A stretch of DNA of 64,000 bases from the NCBI GenBank assembly GCA_016801885.1, contig CM028903.1, positions 922,860-986,859 of the forward strand, read 5' to 3'. This document shows, piece after piece, positions 52,441 to 64,000 of this stretch (position 1 is its first letter; the number at the start of each line of letters is the position of its first letter). The stretch comes from Toxotes chatareus. Its lineage: Eukaryota > Chordata > Actinopteri > Toxotidae. Under the pieces are notes generated by a model. That model ran no database searches. It had not been told where the DNA came from and saw only the letters and a list, made by a program, of their open reading frames with translations. The position numbers and the translations under genes were made by a program.

Positions 52441-53384
52441 GTTCTCAAAAGCCCAAGAGGTCCATAAAGATCTTATGGACGTCAGAGGACGCAGGTTCTA
52501 ATATTAATTATTGTGATTATTTCCATTCTACTGCAGCTTTACAGCTGCATCTATAGGTTTACTGTGTTACACGATGACACAGTCACCGGGAAACTGGACA
52601 AATGAATCACATTAGACAGGAAAGTAAATGTCTGCTGCTGTTTTCACATCATAACACTGTGGTTTCATTTCATGTTAGCATCTGAGAAATTTAGTCAATG
52701 ATCCAAAGAAAGTTCAGGTTCCATCTATAACAGAGAGGCGTCTGTCGTCTTCTCTCTGCGGCTCCTGTTCTGCCCAACCAGCCTGTTAATTAACCAACTT
52801 ATTAAATCCCATCGTATCACAGTATATTTTATTATTATGTTGTGCTGTTTAAATTAGATAGCGGGTGTCAGACATGTTCAGCAGAGCAGCCGTTAGCTGC
52901 AGGGCCACGCTGTAACAGTGTTAACAGTCTTAGCTTCATGCTGCCACAGTCCAAATGTTCACTCTATTCACTAAGCTTCATTAAAACCAAACATGCATGT
53001 GTCATTAAATAAGCTTGGCTCTGTGTGTGAGATGTCTGCAGGCAGCAGCTGTAAAACACAATACATTGGACCTTTATGCTGTGAACTGGCTTATTAAACT
53101 CAAACTGATCACCTGCTGATTTTATTTCTAATCGCTGCATACGACCAAAGCTGAGGACAGACTACAGCATGCCAAATTTTACCCACGATTCCCAGGTGGG
53201 TAAAGTCTGAACCAGTCTACCAACATTACATACACATGACACCATATAAGTCACATAGCAGTGACTGAAACTGCTGCTTCTACTCTACATGCAGCGAACA
53301 AGCCTGCGTGGAGGTTGTAATGTTGTCTGGATCTGCTGCCCCAGTTACCAGTCTCATTAATTATCATTCCTACTATTAGTCTCT
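52441..53384. other. single-copy stretch, nothing recognised
   Basis: AT-rich noncoding sequence without an array, exon or RNA gene that I can identify. Confidence 0.5.
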
Positions 53385-53545
53385 CTCCTCCCTCCATCAG
53401 CCAGGTTCTGTTCACAGTTTCTACCTGTTAAAGGGAGTTTTTCTTTGCCCCCGTCATTAAATGCTGGTCTTGGGGGAAATGTCTGTCGTAGGAAGTGTCT
53501 CTGTAGATATGCTCTGTATGCAAAGTGCCTTGAGACTGATTTTAG
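53385..53545 (+). mobile_element. teleost interspersed repeat remnant (CTGTTAAAGGGAGTTTTTCTTTGCC...GCCTTGAGA)
   Basis: In order, the words CTACCTGTTAAAGGGAG, TTTTTCTTTGCC, GTCTCTGTAGATATG, CTCTGTATGCAAAGTGCC and TTGAGACTGATTTT match a repeat frequently seen in percomorph genomes. That repeat usually ends in a 'GGCGCTATATAAATAAAATTG' tail (written here as GGCGCTATATAAATAAA plus ATTG). The tail is missing or mutated here. The element type (LINE 3' end or SINE body) is not certain. Confidence 0.6.
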
Positions 53546-55949
53546 GCATAAAAAGTTAGCCATCCAGTACTAAGAGCCATGTTTCCATGGTAACAACTAC
53601 TGACACCTGCTGACCTGTGACAAGAAATGACAAAAAAGAGGTAAACATGGCTCACAGTTTGTGGTTTGCTAACAGTGCTGTGGAGCACGTAGAGAGAAGG
53701 GAAGAGTTAGCAGACGTGTCTGCTGGAGCGAGGGGAGCTGAGTGGTTTGAGTCAGCCATGTTTTTCTACCCAATCACCCAGAATTCATAGCAAAGTATAG
53801 ATATTTATTTATTCATGTTTATGTATATGCATATATTTTTATATGTGGGTGTATGTGTATGTGTAGGTATGTGTGGTTTTATACTACTTGTTTATTTTAT
53901 CTCTGTGTTGTTACATCACATTAATATGTCGACAATAAAAGCTTCTCATTTGTGAAACTAGTGAGGCAGCTACAGGCTGAATTAGCTACAGAGCATTACC
54001 TTTGTTTACATCCTTGTTGTTTCCTGTTGTATTATTCATTTCACTTCACATCTTGTTGATATGTGAAGTGTAAAAAGGATCTTTAGTTCTGTTAACTTAA
54101 AGTTTGCCTCTTTCCCTCAACATGAAAAGGCTTGGGTTTGCTGTGGAGCATGTAACGAAGATCTGGTGAAGGATCAGAGTAAAAGGCAGAGTGCTGACTG
54201 GAGTGATGTCAGACAGAAGTGTAAGAGACAGAGTCCTGACATTTCACCTTCCCACTCCCACAGGAAGTCACGTGTCCAACTAAACAACAGCAGACGCCAC
54301 AGTGACCACTCCATACTGCTGAGACTCAATTCAACTACAAAGTATTTACAGATGTCAACAGGTAGGATGTGTCCGAATGCTTCCTGTATCAGCTGGGACT
54401 TCTGCTGAATCTTGAGTTGAGTAAACTAAACGTATTTGGAAAGAAGCAGGAACCAGTGCTGACTGCTGGTAGGAGACAAACATGAACCACAGGACTCACA
54501 GTTTGTTCAAGTGTTCAGACAATCGCCTCACTTTCCCCTGAGAAGACAAGTCATGTGTGCATGTGAATTATGAATGTTGGATAATATTAGAATCATGTAC
54601 ACTGCAATAAGAATGTTGCTCCATATGAATGTCTCATTTCAAACATGATAAGAAAGACGAGGCAAACCTGGGACACGGTGGTGAAACTAGAACCTGCAGT
54701 TTTCTGTCTTTCCCACTCTGTTTCGGGACCTTTGGATAAAAGCAGCAGATGTAAATGGTTTAGAGAAAGAGAGCTGATTCCTCTCTGCTCTGCCTCCAGG
54801 AATGAAGAGATAAATTGAGGCTGAGCTCCAGTGATGAATAACTGTCATGTCCGGGGGCTGTGCAGGTACATCTAAGCTGCTTCAAGCCACACAAACAAGA
54901 GATAAGCTGCTGGCCTACAAGTCACCTCAGCTCAGGCTTAATTCATAAATGTACTTGTTATGGCAGCACTAACCTGGAGGGGAGAGGAGTGAGCCTGTGA
55001 GATGTTCAAATCCTAAACCAGATGGATTAAGTGGATCAGAAGTCAGTTGCCCCCTCCCTGCAGCGTTAGCGTCAGCCTGTGATCTTCACTGAACTCTTTG
55101 TACTGAAAACGTCGGTTTCATCTCTGAATAAAATGTTTGTGTTTAACTGAAACATAACTCCGTCACGCTAAATGCATGCATTAACCACGTATGTGCTCAC
55201 ACTTCATCCAGGGAGTCCTGAGTATCAAACAGTGATCCCTGCTGGAGACCTGAGCTCCTGTAGTGAAGCCGAATGTGCTGTAGTAATATGTGAGTACTAT
55301 TCAGTGTGTAGTGAAGTTGTGCGTCTGTGATTTCCTGCCAGGCTGTTCAACACGCCTCCACCTTGTTTGTGAAACTCAGAGCAGAGAAAACCCGACGCTG
55401 CATCAGGACCGCGCCGCTTCTTCCTCTCCACTCCTCCATTCCAGCATTTTCCATTTCACCATAATGACAACACCAACACAGCAGAGCGTGACATGAAGGA
55501 GGAAACTCTTCTGAGCCATTAGGAGACAGACACAGGCAGGACGGAGTGTTTACAGTGAGCCAGTCTCTCTCTGCTCTTCAATTTCATCTGCCTTTGTCTT
55601 TTTTCCTCCCGTCCCCCTGTCCTCTCTAACACCTAATATCTGTCTCTCACCACACTGCTGTCTGTTTCCATCTCATCTCAGTCTCTGTGTACATCATCGT
55701 CATGTCTCTCATTCTTCATTTTCCTCCTCTCTCTCTTTCAGAACCTTTTATTTCCAGCTCTTCGTCTTGTTGTCCACACCTGGTGCTTTCTTTCCTCCGT
55801 CTCTGTGTCCTTTAGCTCTGTCAGATTCTAACATCCAGTGAAATAAATGGACAATGGAAGAACACGACTTCTGCAGTTTGGCAGTATTTCTGGTTTCACG
55901 CCAGCGGTTTGCTGACGCTGTCTGAGCCTTACGTTCATCATTTTTAATT
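53546..55949. other. single-copy stretch with a CT-rich tail
   Basis: AT-rich and mostly non-repetitive. A TATGTATATGCATATAT patch lies at about 53820-53845, and a pyrimidine-rich area at 55560-55810. The 80-codon frame at 54166-54408 has no recognisable domain. Confidence 0.5.
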
Positions 55950-56750
55950 CAGGGTTTCCACTAGAAAAACAACGTGAGCGGCAGGTTTTCAATTTACCGG
56001 ACAAACGTTTTTATTAAATGTTTGTATTATCTGAATTTATGGAGCTTAAAATGATAAATGATATGCAGGATATATAAGAATGATATCAAAGCATGTCAAT
56101 TTCGAATCTTTCTATTGAAAAGTATAGGCTGTATCAAATAAGTGCTGTCGAATGACTCCTATGCCTAACTTCTAAAATAAACACTGCACAAAGCTGCGCT
56201 CTTTGAACATGAATATAAAGAAAGTATTCTCAGATAAAACATCTGGACTGGCTCATACCATTTTAATAACGTGGCGTGCTGCCAACTGGAAATAAAAAAG
56301 TCTGTTCATTATATGCGTTTTCAAACAGCCTATATATGTAATAAAACTATATGAACAAACTGAAAAAGATCCCCTGACATTATTCTTTTAATATATTATA
56401 ACGTATTAGCTGCAGTGAATTGTCTACAGGCTGCAGCAGCTGAATTAAAGTCAAAGTGTGCAGTGCACAGTTTACAGTGCACATTATCCCGTAGGTGCTG
56501 TTTGGATGCGGCTCTGCAGAGAGACACCTGTCTGCTGGCACACTGGAGACGGGGATCACACACGATATCGGTTCAGCCCACTCAGGGGAGATTTCACTGA
56601 AATCTGAAATAAGGAATTCTCACGTTTTGACCGGCGAGGTTAGAAAACACAGGATTTTAACGGAAACCCAGGTCACGGTAATACGGCGTACCGGGGTAAA
56701 ATGTGGAGGAGGTTTGACGGTATGAAAATTTGGATACCGCCCAACTCTAT
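55950..56750. mobile_element. possible degraded hAT-like DNA element
   Basis: CAGGGTTTCC at 55950-55959 is typical of hAT-type left ends. GGAAACCCAG at 56662-56671 is its inverse with one mismatch, giving a 722-bp span. Beyond it, GACGGTATGAAAATTTGG and ATACCGCCCAACTCTATGG (to about 56750) also resemble teleost repeat ends. The interior is AT-rich with no transposase frame. No 8-bp target duplication flanks the 722-bp span, so the inverted match may be accidental. Confidence 0.35.
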
Positions 56751-57515
56751 GGTACACATATTTGATTGGCCAACAATGAAAAACATGCACGTGTGAGAAA
56801 ATGCACGATGCTGCATGTTGTTGCTGGTCGACTCAGCTGCATCAGCACAGTGAAGGTTTCGGTGTCTCTCCACCTTTCAGGTATGACGCTGACGTTCACT
56901 CGGGTTTTGGTCAAACAGAGGACACGGGAGCGGTTTAGAGGACCAGGGATCATTCCCAGGTCCAGACTGAGGCTCTGCACAGCCTCTGTGGTGACTGGTC
57001 AACACCTGCAGACTCACGTTATATCATCGACATTTTGTACAAAGAGAGAGAAAAGTAAGAGTGAACCTGTCACCAACATATTTATATTTCAGAGAAAATT
57101 CTTTTTGATGGGGAAATGAAATCTGTGGTCTGCTGCTTTCACCCTCACATGCATTAAAAACAGTTGTGGCAGCACATTGAGCCCAGATGATGGAGACAAA
57201 AAAAACCTCAACTATTCTGTAAAACTTTGTCATTAACACAATGAGATAAATGTTTTTTTCACCAGTCATGTGAATCCACGTGTTCTCTGTGCCCCCTCTC
57301 CTTCCACCCCCCCCCCCCAACCCCACCCCACCCACCCCACCAGTCTGTGCTGTATCATCCATCCTGTATATTTAAGGTGGAAAATTTCGGGGGGTTATTA
57401 GGATGAAGAGGCGAAGCCTGAATGCAAGTCAATCCTGATATTGAGGTAATTCATCACACTATTGATGCTTCACGCGTTGCCATGGTGGGCCTGTGCTTCT
57501 GTGCTGTGACTTCAA

Positions 57516-57549
<34 letters not shown>

Positions 57550-57589
57550 CAAATAGTGTCTTTGTGTGTGTGTATGAATGTATATGCGT
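56751..57589. other. single-copy stretch with C-rich and GA/GT tracts
   Basis: A 12-base C homopolymer (57307-57318) lies in a CCCCACCCCACCC context to 57342. A GT-to-GA compound repeat lies at 57516-57549. The 117-codon frame at 56766-57119 has no recognisable domain and is overlapped on the minus strand. Confidence 0.5.
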
Positions 57590-57850
57590 GGCTCAAGGCC
57601 CGAAGGCTAATATTGCTTCATAACAGACTATTTTCCATGCCACATTAGCCCTCCCTCCCCTCATCCCTCCCCCCATCCCTCCCTCCTCCACCCTCTCTGC
57701 CTGTCTTGTCTCAGGCACAGTAATAAAATAACCCAGCATGCCATGGGCCTGAATTGCCATTGCTACTGTTTGTTGAGCACAGCTGATCGATAGAGGCTGT
57801 GAATATTTTCCACACATCTCTGTCCTGTTGTAGAGAGCCATCGATCCGGC
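57590..57850. other. candidate conserved noncoding element
   Basis: Text such as AATATTGCTTCATAACAGAC, CATGCCACATTAGCCCTCC and GGGCCTGAATTGCCATTGC is non-repetitive, of mixed composition and without an open frame. This is the general look of vertebrate conserved noncoding DNA. Conservation cannot be tested here, so this is only a pointer. Confidence 0.25.
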
Positions 57851-59094
57851 CTCAACAACACACCTCTAAAGATGGGAAGGTAAGAGGGGAGACGGACATG
57901 AAGGCAGACAGGTGGCTCTTCAAAGCGTCCGGGAATGTTAAAGAGCAAAGCCCACGACACCTCTGCCGTTCGATCGGTGGATCGCTCACTTTATATGCTG
58001 ATGACAGCCGGGGAACGGGGGAAGCTCTCCTCTCTGAGACGAGAAGGAGGACGAGAAGAAGGACGAGGAGAGGATGGTGTCGAAACGTCTGTGTGTGATG
58101 GAAAGCAACACACACACACACTCGGGTGCTTGTATTAAAAAGACTGACAGTCAACAACATGGTCACAGGTTCTAGACCTGAGCTGTTCACTGGCAACATG
58201 TGAGGTTTAAATGAAAATGAACATGTTCTGTAGATTAGGTCTCATCACATGTGGCTGAAGAAGGATCGTTTAGTTTACTTCGGCTTTCGGTTGCTGTCAC
58301 CAGGACCTAAGTCCAGAGAAAGGCCACACAATGTGGAAAAAACTGATCTGAAAACTGATGGAAGACTTTTCTTTCCCCGCTCCTTTTTTTTGGATGATAG
58401 ACGGAACGCAACCAAGAGGAGGGAGAAACAACACATTACGAGTGAAATTGCAGAGTTTGATTCATACAGGATTAGTATTATCCGGGGGCTCTATCTTCAC
58501 AGAACGTGGAGGCAATTTGCACTTTTAGTTTACAAATTACAGACGCTGCAGATTCTTGAAAATCACTGGCAGTTTCTGCAATTATTACAAATCACCGGAC
58601 GTCCCCTGGTAGCATTAGAGCTGAGTGAACAAGTTACAAGAGAACAAACGCTGAATTTCTGAGGCCTGAACCGAGAGAGAGAGGAACAGTGCATGCAACA
58701 AAAGGGAAAATTAGGAAAAAAATGTACTGTGAATCAGTGACTTTATATTAAAAGCACCATTGTCTGCTGTGCTTTTGTACTGTCAGTCATCTCTTTTGTC
58801 ATTTACTGGTATGTACCACTATATTTTTTCCAAGATAATGTGCATCTCAGTTTGTAATAAAATGGTCCCATTTCCCTCTAATACCTCTTTGAATTTCTCT
58901 GAGGTCTCTATAGGGATCCCCCCCCCCCACCCACCTGTGCTGTGAGGCATGCAGGTAAGCTTTCTGTCGAGTGCTCATTGTCAGTGAACTTCCTGTAGCG
59001 TTTCGAAGTTGGATCAGGCTCATAAAGGTTGTCCTCTCACTCTACCTCTCTGCTGCTCTTCCCAGAGACAAAGGGCTTATTTTTAGCTGGGCAG

Positions 59095-59095
<1 letters not shown>
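57851..59095. other. single-copy stretch, nothing firmly recognised
   Basis: It contains a 137-codon plus frame (58249-58662) with no recognisable family, and a C homopolymer at about 58919-58928. Neither is convincing as a gene part. Confidence 0.45.
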
Positions 59096-59131
<36 letters not shown>

Positions 59132-59143
59132 ACACACACACAC
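59096..59143. repeat. (CA)n microsatellite
   Basis: A CA run of about 48 bp with one CAGACA interruption. Confidence 0.95.
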
Positions 59144-59775
59144 GCTCTACACACAGTCACGCCTGATGGTGAGCACAGACGTACGCAGGCTGCACAGAGA
59201 CGAACGTACTCGAAGATGACACGCGAAAAGAAGCGTCCATAATCACACGGGCTCACAGCCGTTGAACACAGGACGAGATTTGCTGAGTCTTTTCTCTTTT
59301 TTCTGCTCGTTACAGGAGAAACAGGATGGAAGGAGGAGGAAAACAGCCGACCCTGTGGGTAATGATCGTTAGCATACAGCACCACACATGGACATGTTGA
59401 CAGAATTAGAATATTATACTGACTGATATCTGATAACATAAACAGTCTGTTGTATGTGCAGGGAGATAATGTCTCAAAAGCTCCTTACATACCTGCTTCA
59501 CCCTCAGACAGGGAGAAATGAAACCTGATCACATCATAACTAACATAACATAAATGAACAGAAGGAACAGGCTGATTAAAGCTGCCACAGAGCCCACTGA
59601 CCTACATCTGACCACATCAAACTTAAAGCCTGAGCTGATGTAAAACTAATTTATGGACATGTTAACATTCGGATGGTGTTTGTATACATGTAGCTGAGGC
59701 ACCAGTAAACTGAAACCAGCATAGTGTGGGACTCATTAACAGTCTAACAGCACCTATCAGCTCCATTAGATCAAG
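59144..59775. other. single-copy stretch, nothing recognised
   Basis: No exon, RNA gene or repeat unit is recognised. Confidence 0.5.
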
Positions 59776-60065
59776 GGTCCTTAACCTTTTCCAGGCAGGA
59801 AACTCCCTGAGCTCCACTCAGGCTCATTAAAACATATCACTTCTTCACAGCTGAATCCAAACCAAACAAGAAGGTCAAACTACCAAACACCTCATTAATA
59901 ATCTGACATTAAAAAAAAAAAAACAGAACATGGTCTCACCTCGGCAGCCAGACTCATTACTTCAGTTTAACTGCAATCCAAACAAAGAGGCCCAAACTAC
60001 AGAACCAATTATCAGCAGTAACTGTGAGCTGTGAGCTTTCTGCTGGAGCCAGGAAAAAAAAAATC
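59776..60065. repeat. old ~110-bp tandem duplication, possibly within a DNA-element remnant
   Basis: AATCCAAACCAAACAAGAAG and TCAAACTACCAAACACC (from about 59863) are echoed by AATCCAAACAAAGAGG and CCCAAACTACAGAACC (from about 59972). Each copy is preceded by a CTCATTA word and followed by an A homopolymer (59911-59923 and 60054-60063). The left edge, CAAGGGTCCTTAACCTTTTCC, split as CAAGGGTCC and TTAACCTTTTCC, resembles the ends of some vertebrate hAT elements. Confidence 0.45.
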
Positions 60066-63000
60066 AAGAGTGAGTAAATAAAACTGAATGGGTTATAAAT
60101 GAGTTGCACTGCCTCAGTCTCACCTTGGAAACAGGCTCAGTAAAAACGTCAGTTTGTAGATGAAATATAACACAAACATTCAGTTCCAGCTCTTCTTCAA
60201 ACCATTGGTCATTAGATCGCACTGCTCTGTCTATTTTTTTATTCCTTACAATAAACTTTATTATATTTCTATGCAAACGTCTGCTTCTGTCACAGGTTTT
60301 CTCTCTGACTTTTCCGTAGCAGAGGAGAAGCTTTTCAGCAGCTTTTACTTTGGTGGGCTGAGGTGGCAGGAAGAGGCGGAGTCAGATAAACTTAAACTTA
60401 TTGTGTTTTTTTTTGTCATTTAAACATTGTTGATATCTGATCACAGAGTGAGTCTGGTCTAGATGTAGAACCTGTGGACTCTAATCAGACACCATCACTG
60501 TGGCTCTCCACAGCTGGACCTGCTAAATTCAACACGCAGACAGACATGAGAGGAACTTCCAGCTCTGCATCCTCACTCCTCCCTTCTGGTTTTATCCGTC
60601 TCACTTCCTATCTACTTTAAACTCAGGGCACTAATTCAGCTGAACCTGTCCTCGTCTCTTCCAGTTCATCTTGTAATTGACTCGTACTGTTTCACTTATA
60701 CGTGTGATTGATTTTGACATTTTAATGCTCCAGGGAAAAAACACTATCTGGCCCTTACCTGCCATCGGCTCAGGATCAAATATGAATCAGAGTACCATCA
60801 GCAGGAAGCAGCGACGCACCTGAGATCACCGTACTGAACGTACAGTAGCTCTCAGGTGAAACTCTGCCCTGCAGGTAAAAACACTGTCAGTGTTAGAACA
60901 GCTTGGACAGTTGACAGCAGTGGATGAACTGTCTGAACTTATTTTCTTCACAAAAGGGTTTGATTGTACAAAATATACAAAATACACACGTGACCGAAGA
61001 CTGTGCGTCGTCACTGTAGTGTCCTCACTTTAAACTGGGTGTAGGATACAGTAAACAGTGGATGTTAAATGTGTGATTGTATGTGTAGCATCCATCAGTC
61101 AGCAGCAGTCTGTCCTTCACACGTCACTGGCTGTCGCCGTGACACCGGGACATATTCAGACAATTAGCTCAGAGCGAGGCAGCAGTGAAGGGACCCGCTG
61201 CGTAAGCTGCTGCTGTGTCTCTAAATGTCAGCGGCCACAATCAATGGCTGTGATACACGGAGGAGAAGGTGAGGAAACAGGTGACATGTCACCGCACCGC
61301 GATATGTCATCATATCATCCACTGAAATCTCTGCAGCTGTTTGGACTCTGCGGTGACAGAGGGACAGTTACATGTGACGTTGGACTCTAATCAAATTTTC
61401 AAGTTTCCTCAACTGTCACCATCTCATCGGCTCTGCTCATCTCAGCTGAGCACAGAATATCAGTCCCATTTCCTACCGTCTGTCAAACATCAGACAGCAA
61501 AAGCTGCTCCACCACCGATGAACGTCCATAAAACGCGTAGAACAGAATTTATCATACAGCTATAATCTCTATCCTTTGGTGTCTGTTCTTTAATCACTAT
61601 AAAATCACAGTCTGTCCTACTAATGAACCCAGTCTGCTGCTGTGTTCATCACCAAAACACCAACCACAGGACTGACACCGTGGTCTTCACTGCAGCCCTG
61701 TAGTGAACCTGGACACAGGCCATATCTGGGTTTGGGTCTGAAATCGTGGCAGCCTCATGGTTAAGACACATGCCATGTAATCATCCTGAGACCGGATGTG
61801 TGCGGGTCTGACATTTACTGCCGAGTCAGCAGAGGAAAAGTTCCTGGAGGACACAAAGTCTTCGTCCAACGCTGACCGTCTCCTCTCTGTCTTTTCTGAT
61901 CCCTTCGGCTCAAGCTGTTGTAGTGGAATATGAGACCGGACAGTTGTTTGTTTATTAGTGCCGCTAATCACACGGAGACACCCGTGTCAATAAAACTCAT
62001 TATATGAAACGAGCGGCTCATCAGCTGAGCGCTGCCCTGCTTATCAGCACAGCCAGGTCCAATTCATCACGACTGCTTTATGAAGCATCATCATCTTTTT
62101 AAATCACAGTGTGGGCTGGCCTGGAACTGATTACGTGTAACTTCAAAGCTTGAACCGCACTGAGAAAAGCTGCTACTCACATCAGATCAACTCAAGTCTT
62201 TTGGTTTGAACATTTTAATTATCTTTATTAACGATAATTTACTGTTTAATGCTTTGAACCGGGACGGTTGCTCGGCTTTCTTTGACGTACACATTGTTCC
62301 TCTCAGGATAAGTTTGGCCAGCGAGTCAGTTGTACTCAACATGTTCCAGGGCACATTAATTAATTAATCAATGAAAGCACAGGTAGTCCTGTCAGATATG
62401 TCACAGACAGTTACGGTGCACCAACATCACACCTGCAGGGCTGTGCTGTTCAGCTGCTCCAACAGCAAACAGGAAATCCTCTGCTCCGGGAAATCAATTT
62501 CATCATATTCATCATATCGCAATGCAAGAAATAATGGACTTCTGAAATCATGGAGTCGAATAATGGAGACGCTTCTATTTTGAGACTGAATAACATCCAC
62601 ATTTAGCCGGAGCCCAAACATCTCTGCTCTCCCTGCCTGTAACAAAGCATTCAGTTTGACTCTGCCACCACAGTCATGTCAGAGCTGCTGCAGAGCAGAG
62701 CCATTAAAGAGTGGGCAGGTTGGTGCCGACACAACGCGGCTGGATTCCTTCCATGATGATGAAGAACTCAAACTTTGACTGTGACATCTGAAACTGTAAG
62801 GGGGAACAGATATAAGAACATTTAAAGTGACTTGTGGTTCTCATTTTAGCTTAAGTGTGTAACATCTGTGAGCTTCGGTCTGACAGGAGTGAACAAACAG
62901 ATGTTTTTCTATAACAGGGTTCGACGGGTTAATTAGCAAAGCAAAGTGTTTGTGGTCAGTTCTGAGGCCAGAGGAATGTTGTCTTCGTGCTCAGGGAGCT

Positions 63001-63331
63001 GAATGTGCTGTTGATGTTCTAGGAACTCATTTCAGGGTTCTCTGAATGTCAGCAGCTCAGGTACTAAAATGTGAAATGGAAATTAAAGTGACACAAATGG
63101 GATTTGTTCAGATGTGGCTGTGTCATCTGGAAATGACTCTGAATTAAAATCGTATTTTTCCACATAGGATCCAAAAATGATTCAATTTTCTTTTTACATC
63201 TCGAAGCTGAACATGCAGAGACACGTTAATGTTGATGAACACAGACAGATGTAGTGACATCACACAGAAGTTAACCAGCTAATTAATTAGACGGATAGAG
63301 GCTAGCTGTGTGAGCCAGCTGCACTGTGTTC

Positions 63332-63332
<1 letters not shown>
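60066..63332. other. mostly single-copy stretch, nothing coding recognised
   Basis: About 3.3 kb of non-repetitive sequence. The AT-rich part at about 61980-62660 (with TTAATTAATTAATCAATG near 62358) could be conserved noncoding DNA by appearance. Small frames on both strands show no domain. Confidence 0.5.

Positions 63333-63389
<57 letters not shown>
63333..63389. repeat. compound (GT)20(AT)n microsatellite
   Basis: A perfect GT run of about 40 bp passes directly into a TA run at 63373-63389. Confidence 0.96.
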
Positions 63390-63506
63390 GACACTTTCCC
63401 TCTCTATAATAACGTCACCTGACTTCCTCCTTTGCTCCCTTTACAATTCCTGTGCCTTTCAAATGCAGTCAATTACTCTCCAGTTTCTCAAAGTCAAATA
63501 GTATAT

Positions 63507-63509
<3 letters not shown>

Positions 63510-63540
<31 letters not shown>
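63510..63540. repeat. (GT)n microsatellite
   Basis: A perfect GT run of about 31 bp is followed by GCGTGGGTGTGCGTGGG text. Confidence 0.96.
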
Positions 63541-63541
<1 letters not shown>

Positions 63542-64000
63542 ATGCGTGGGTGTGCGTGGGTGTATGTGTGTCAGGGAGACGTGAGGAACACCACAGCAGT
63601 TTCCCAGAGGCCACTGTGATGTCTTCACGTCTTGTTTTGTCCATGAACAAAAAAGCCAAAGCTCCAAACAGGGAATGGACTCGTTACATCTGAATAACTG
63701 ATTCACAATAACTGCTCAAATCAGAACCTTCTGCCCGGCAGCTAATCAATGAACTGACTAACTGTCAGCAGCGCAATTCACATCTTCATTAACAATCTAT
63801 TTTATTGACACAGAATAAGAGGATCTCCCAGGCTGTTTTCCCGTGGCTGACACTGACCTCTGACCTCTGACCTTCCTGTGTAGGGACAGGGAGAGGCTTT
63901 AGCAGCTAACACAAACCCCAAGCCAACAGCTTCACGTGTAGATTTGTGTGTCTGGCTGAAGGCGACATACTGTCAGCATCACTGTGTCCAGCTGCTGCTG
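63541..64000. other. single-copy stretch at the window end, nothing recognised
   Basis: The segment at about 63847-63875 contains a small TGACCTC triplication (CTGACCTCTGACCTCTGACC). No exon or RNA gene is recognised. Confidence 0.5.

Noticed and set aside
58249..58662. 137-codon plus-strand frame in single-copy DNA
   Set aside because: No recognisable family, no supporting splice or start context, and a length within chance expectation for a 64-kb window.

Overview
The window looks like vertebrate nuclear DNA, most likely from a teleost fish of percomorph type. The reasons are the very dense (CA)n/(GT)n microsatellites, several large minisatellites, the low coding density, and interspersed repeats I recognise from memory as common in teleost genomes: two tRNA-derived SINE heads, a Penelope-like retroelement tail, a ~1.4 kb 'CCATAGACTGTAT' repeat, and a 'CTGCCTGTTAAA...GCCTTGAGA' repeat. 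No species can be named from sequence alone.

I find no protein-coding gene or exon that I can support. Every long open frame lies in a tandem array, where a short unit without stop codons leaves several frames open at once (Thr-His, Val-Cys, Gly-Pro, Arg-Asp-Arg-Ala-Ala-Glu-Arg-Gln and similar). The remaining frames are about 60-170 codons, match no family I recognise, and occur on both strands at the density expected by chance. The window is best read as intergenic DNA or the inside of a very large intron.

Layout: 1-5.8 kb is mostly single-copy, with a SINE remnant at 390-540 and a GACAGA/GCGGCAGA array at 2.87-3.34 kb. From 5.8 to 7.8 kb there is an unexplained one-strand cluster of twelve exact TGGCAAC words. 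A composite CA array fills 9.18-10.25 kb and a 9-bp minisatellite lies at 12.42-12.55 kb. CA tracts at 17.5-18.5 and 19.7-21.0 kb contain perfect runs of ~709 and ~1,227 bp, followed by a 25-bp minisatellite at 21.46-22.15 kb. A mobile-element copy spans 25.85-27.3 kb. CA-derived complex arrays fill 29.06-31.16, 33.77-33.99 and 39.95-41.42 kb, with a tRNA-like SINE head at 42.2 kb. A GC-rich hexamer array fills 43.8-45.4 kb. A nested block at 49.8-52.4 kb combines a Penelope-like tail with a 2.1-kb, 18-bp minisatellite. Further repeat remnants lie at 53.4, 56 and 59.8 kb. The last 10 kb is mostly single-copy.

The ten largest tandem arrays add up to about 12 kb, near 19% of the window. Several show nested higher-order periods (72, 75/100, ~292, ~307, 530 and 612 bp), so they grew by copying blocks as well as by slippage. 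I found no CRISPR array, no rRNA, no intact tRNA and no previously undescribed gene system. The observations most worth checking are the TGGCAAC cluster, the kilobase-scale perfect CA tracts, the shared strand of the long CA arrays, and the nested retroelement/minisatellite block with its splice-donor-like repeat unit.
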